5,061 nucleotides of DNA, taken from positions 1 to 5,061 of the forward strand of contig JAZROG010000007.1 of assembly GCA_045648605.1 (NCBI GenBank). The letters run 5' to 3'. The translations under genes and the position numbers were made by a program. The notes beneath the pieces are model-generated. The model did not search any database. It was given only the letters and a program-made list of their open reading frames with translations, and was not told where the DNA came from. Source of the stretch: SIG710 sp045648605 (GTDB taxonomy: Bacteria; Bacillota; Clostridia; Oscillospirales; CAG-272). Positions within the stretch are counted from its first letter, which is position 1. Each line of letters begins with the position of its first letter. Below, one piece after another: positions 4,914 to 5,061 of the stretch.

Positions 4914-5037
4914 TTGTGCACAAACTCAATCCCTTCGTTTTTATGTAAAATTATCTCCCTTCGTTTTCTTCCATTCTTATAGTACAGGATCATGTTTGGA
5001 GACAAATATGGTACTAAAAAAATTAAGGAGAACGAAA
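4914..5037. other. Intergenic region upstream of the plus-strand gene
   Basis: It holds a perfect 10-bp palindrome, TTGTGCACAA (4914-4923), and two copies of CCCTTCGTTTT (4931-4941 and 4957-4967), 26 bp apart start to start. I found no convincing -35/-10 pair for the plus-strand gene. TATAGT at 4978-4983 is the best -10 candidate but lacks a good -35. A regulator-dependent promoter, possibly using the short repeats, is one explanation. Confidence 0.45.
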
Positions 5038-5061
5038 ATGAATCAAAACAACACATTCAAA
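5038..5061 (+). CDS. Start of an unidentified gene, cut by the window end
   Basis: ATG 5038 is preceded by AAGGAG (5025-5030) with a 7-nt spacer, an ideal ribosome binding site. The frame stays open for the 8 visible codons (MNQNNTFK). It is divergent from the TerB/ATPase operon, with the IS between them. Eight residues are not enough to name a product. Confidence 0.6.

Noticed and set aside
4862..5056. A 64-codon minus-strand open frame ending in the IS right end.
   Set aside because: It overlaps the IS promoter and the start of the divergent gene, lacks a ribosome binding site, and reads as AT-rich noise.

Overview
This AT-rich window looks like chromosomal DNA of a low-GC Gram-positive bacterium, most likely a gut-type Clostridia (Oscillospiraceae or Lachnospiraceae). 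The grounds are strong AGGAGG ribosome binding sites, consensus sigma-A promoters, a tRNA with an encoded CCA, and an IS3-family element typical of that group. The taxon is an inference from style, not from a marker gene. Almost everything reads leftward on the minus strand.

Layout, left to right. (1) At 1-155 lies a minus-strand tRNA-Arg(CCT) gene with its own promoter and a strong hairpin directly behind its 3' end. (2) At 198-492 lies a 295-bp non-coding, hairpin-packed element. It is bounded by two copies of the same 27-bp near-palindrome, with imperfect terminal inverted repeats of about 43 bp and flanking 7-bp near-repeats, so it resembles a MITE or REP-type repeat. It abuts the stop codon of the next gene. 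(3) At 498-3481 lies a two-gene operon: a TerB-N/TerB-C domain protein (539 aa), then a DUF2791 (BrxC/BrxD-type) P-loop ATPase (454 aa). The two share one base (TAATG). The operon is driven by a perfect TTGACA-17-TATAAT promoter at 3512-3540, with two tandem 20-bp repeats just upstream of it. (4) At about 3607-4901 lies a complete IS3-family insertion sequence in the same orientation as the operon. It has orfA, orfB with an intact DD(35)E triad, a promoter at its end, and a 14-bp palindrome that would bury the orfA ribosome binding site in any transcript entering from outside. (5) At 4902-5037 is an intergenic remnant with a 10-bp palindrome and short repeats. A new plus-strand gene starts at 5038 and runs off the window.

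How it may work together. TerB-N/C proteins and DUF2791 ATPases recur in bacterial DNA-processing and phage-defence loci (BrxD of BREX is a DUF2791 protein). They are usually paired with a large superfamily-2 helicase. No helicase follows the ATPase here, so this is either a compact two-gene version, a remnant, or a system whose helicase lies outside the window. The IS sits between the operon promoter and a divergently transcribed gene, leaves the core promoter intact, and points into the operon.
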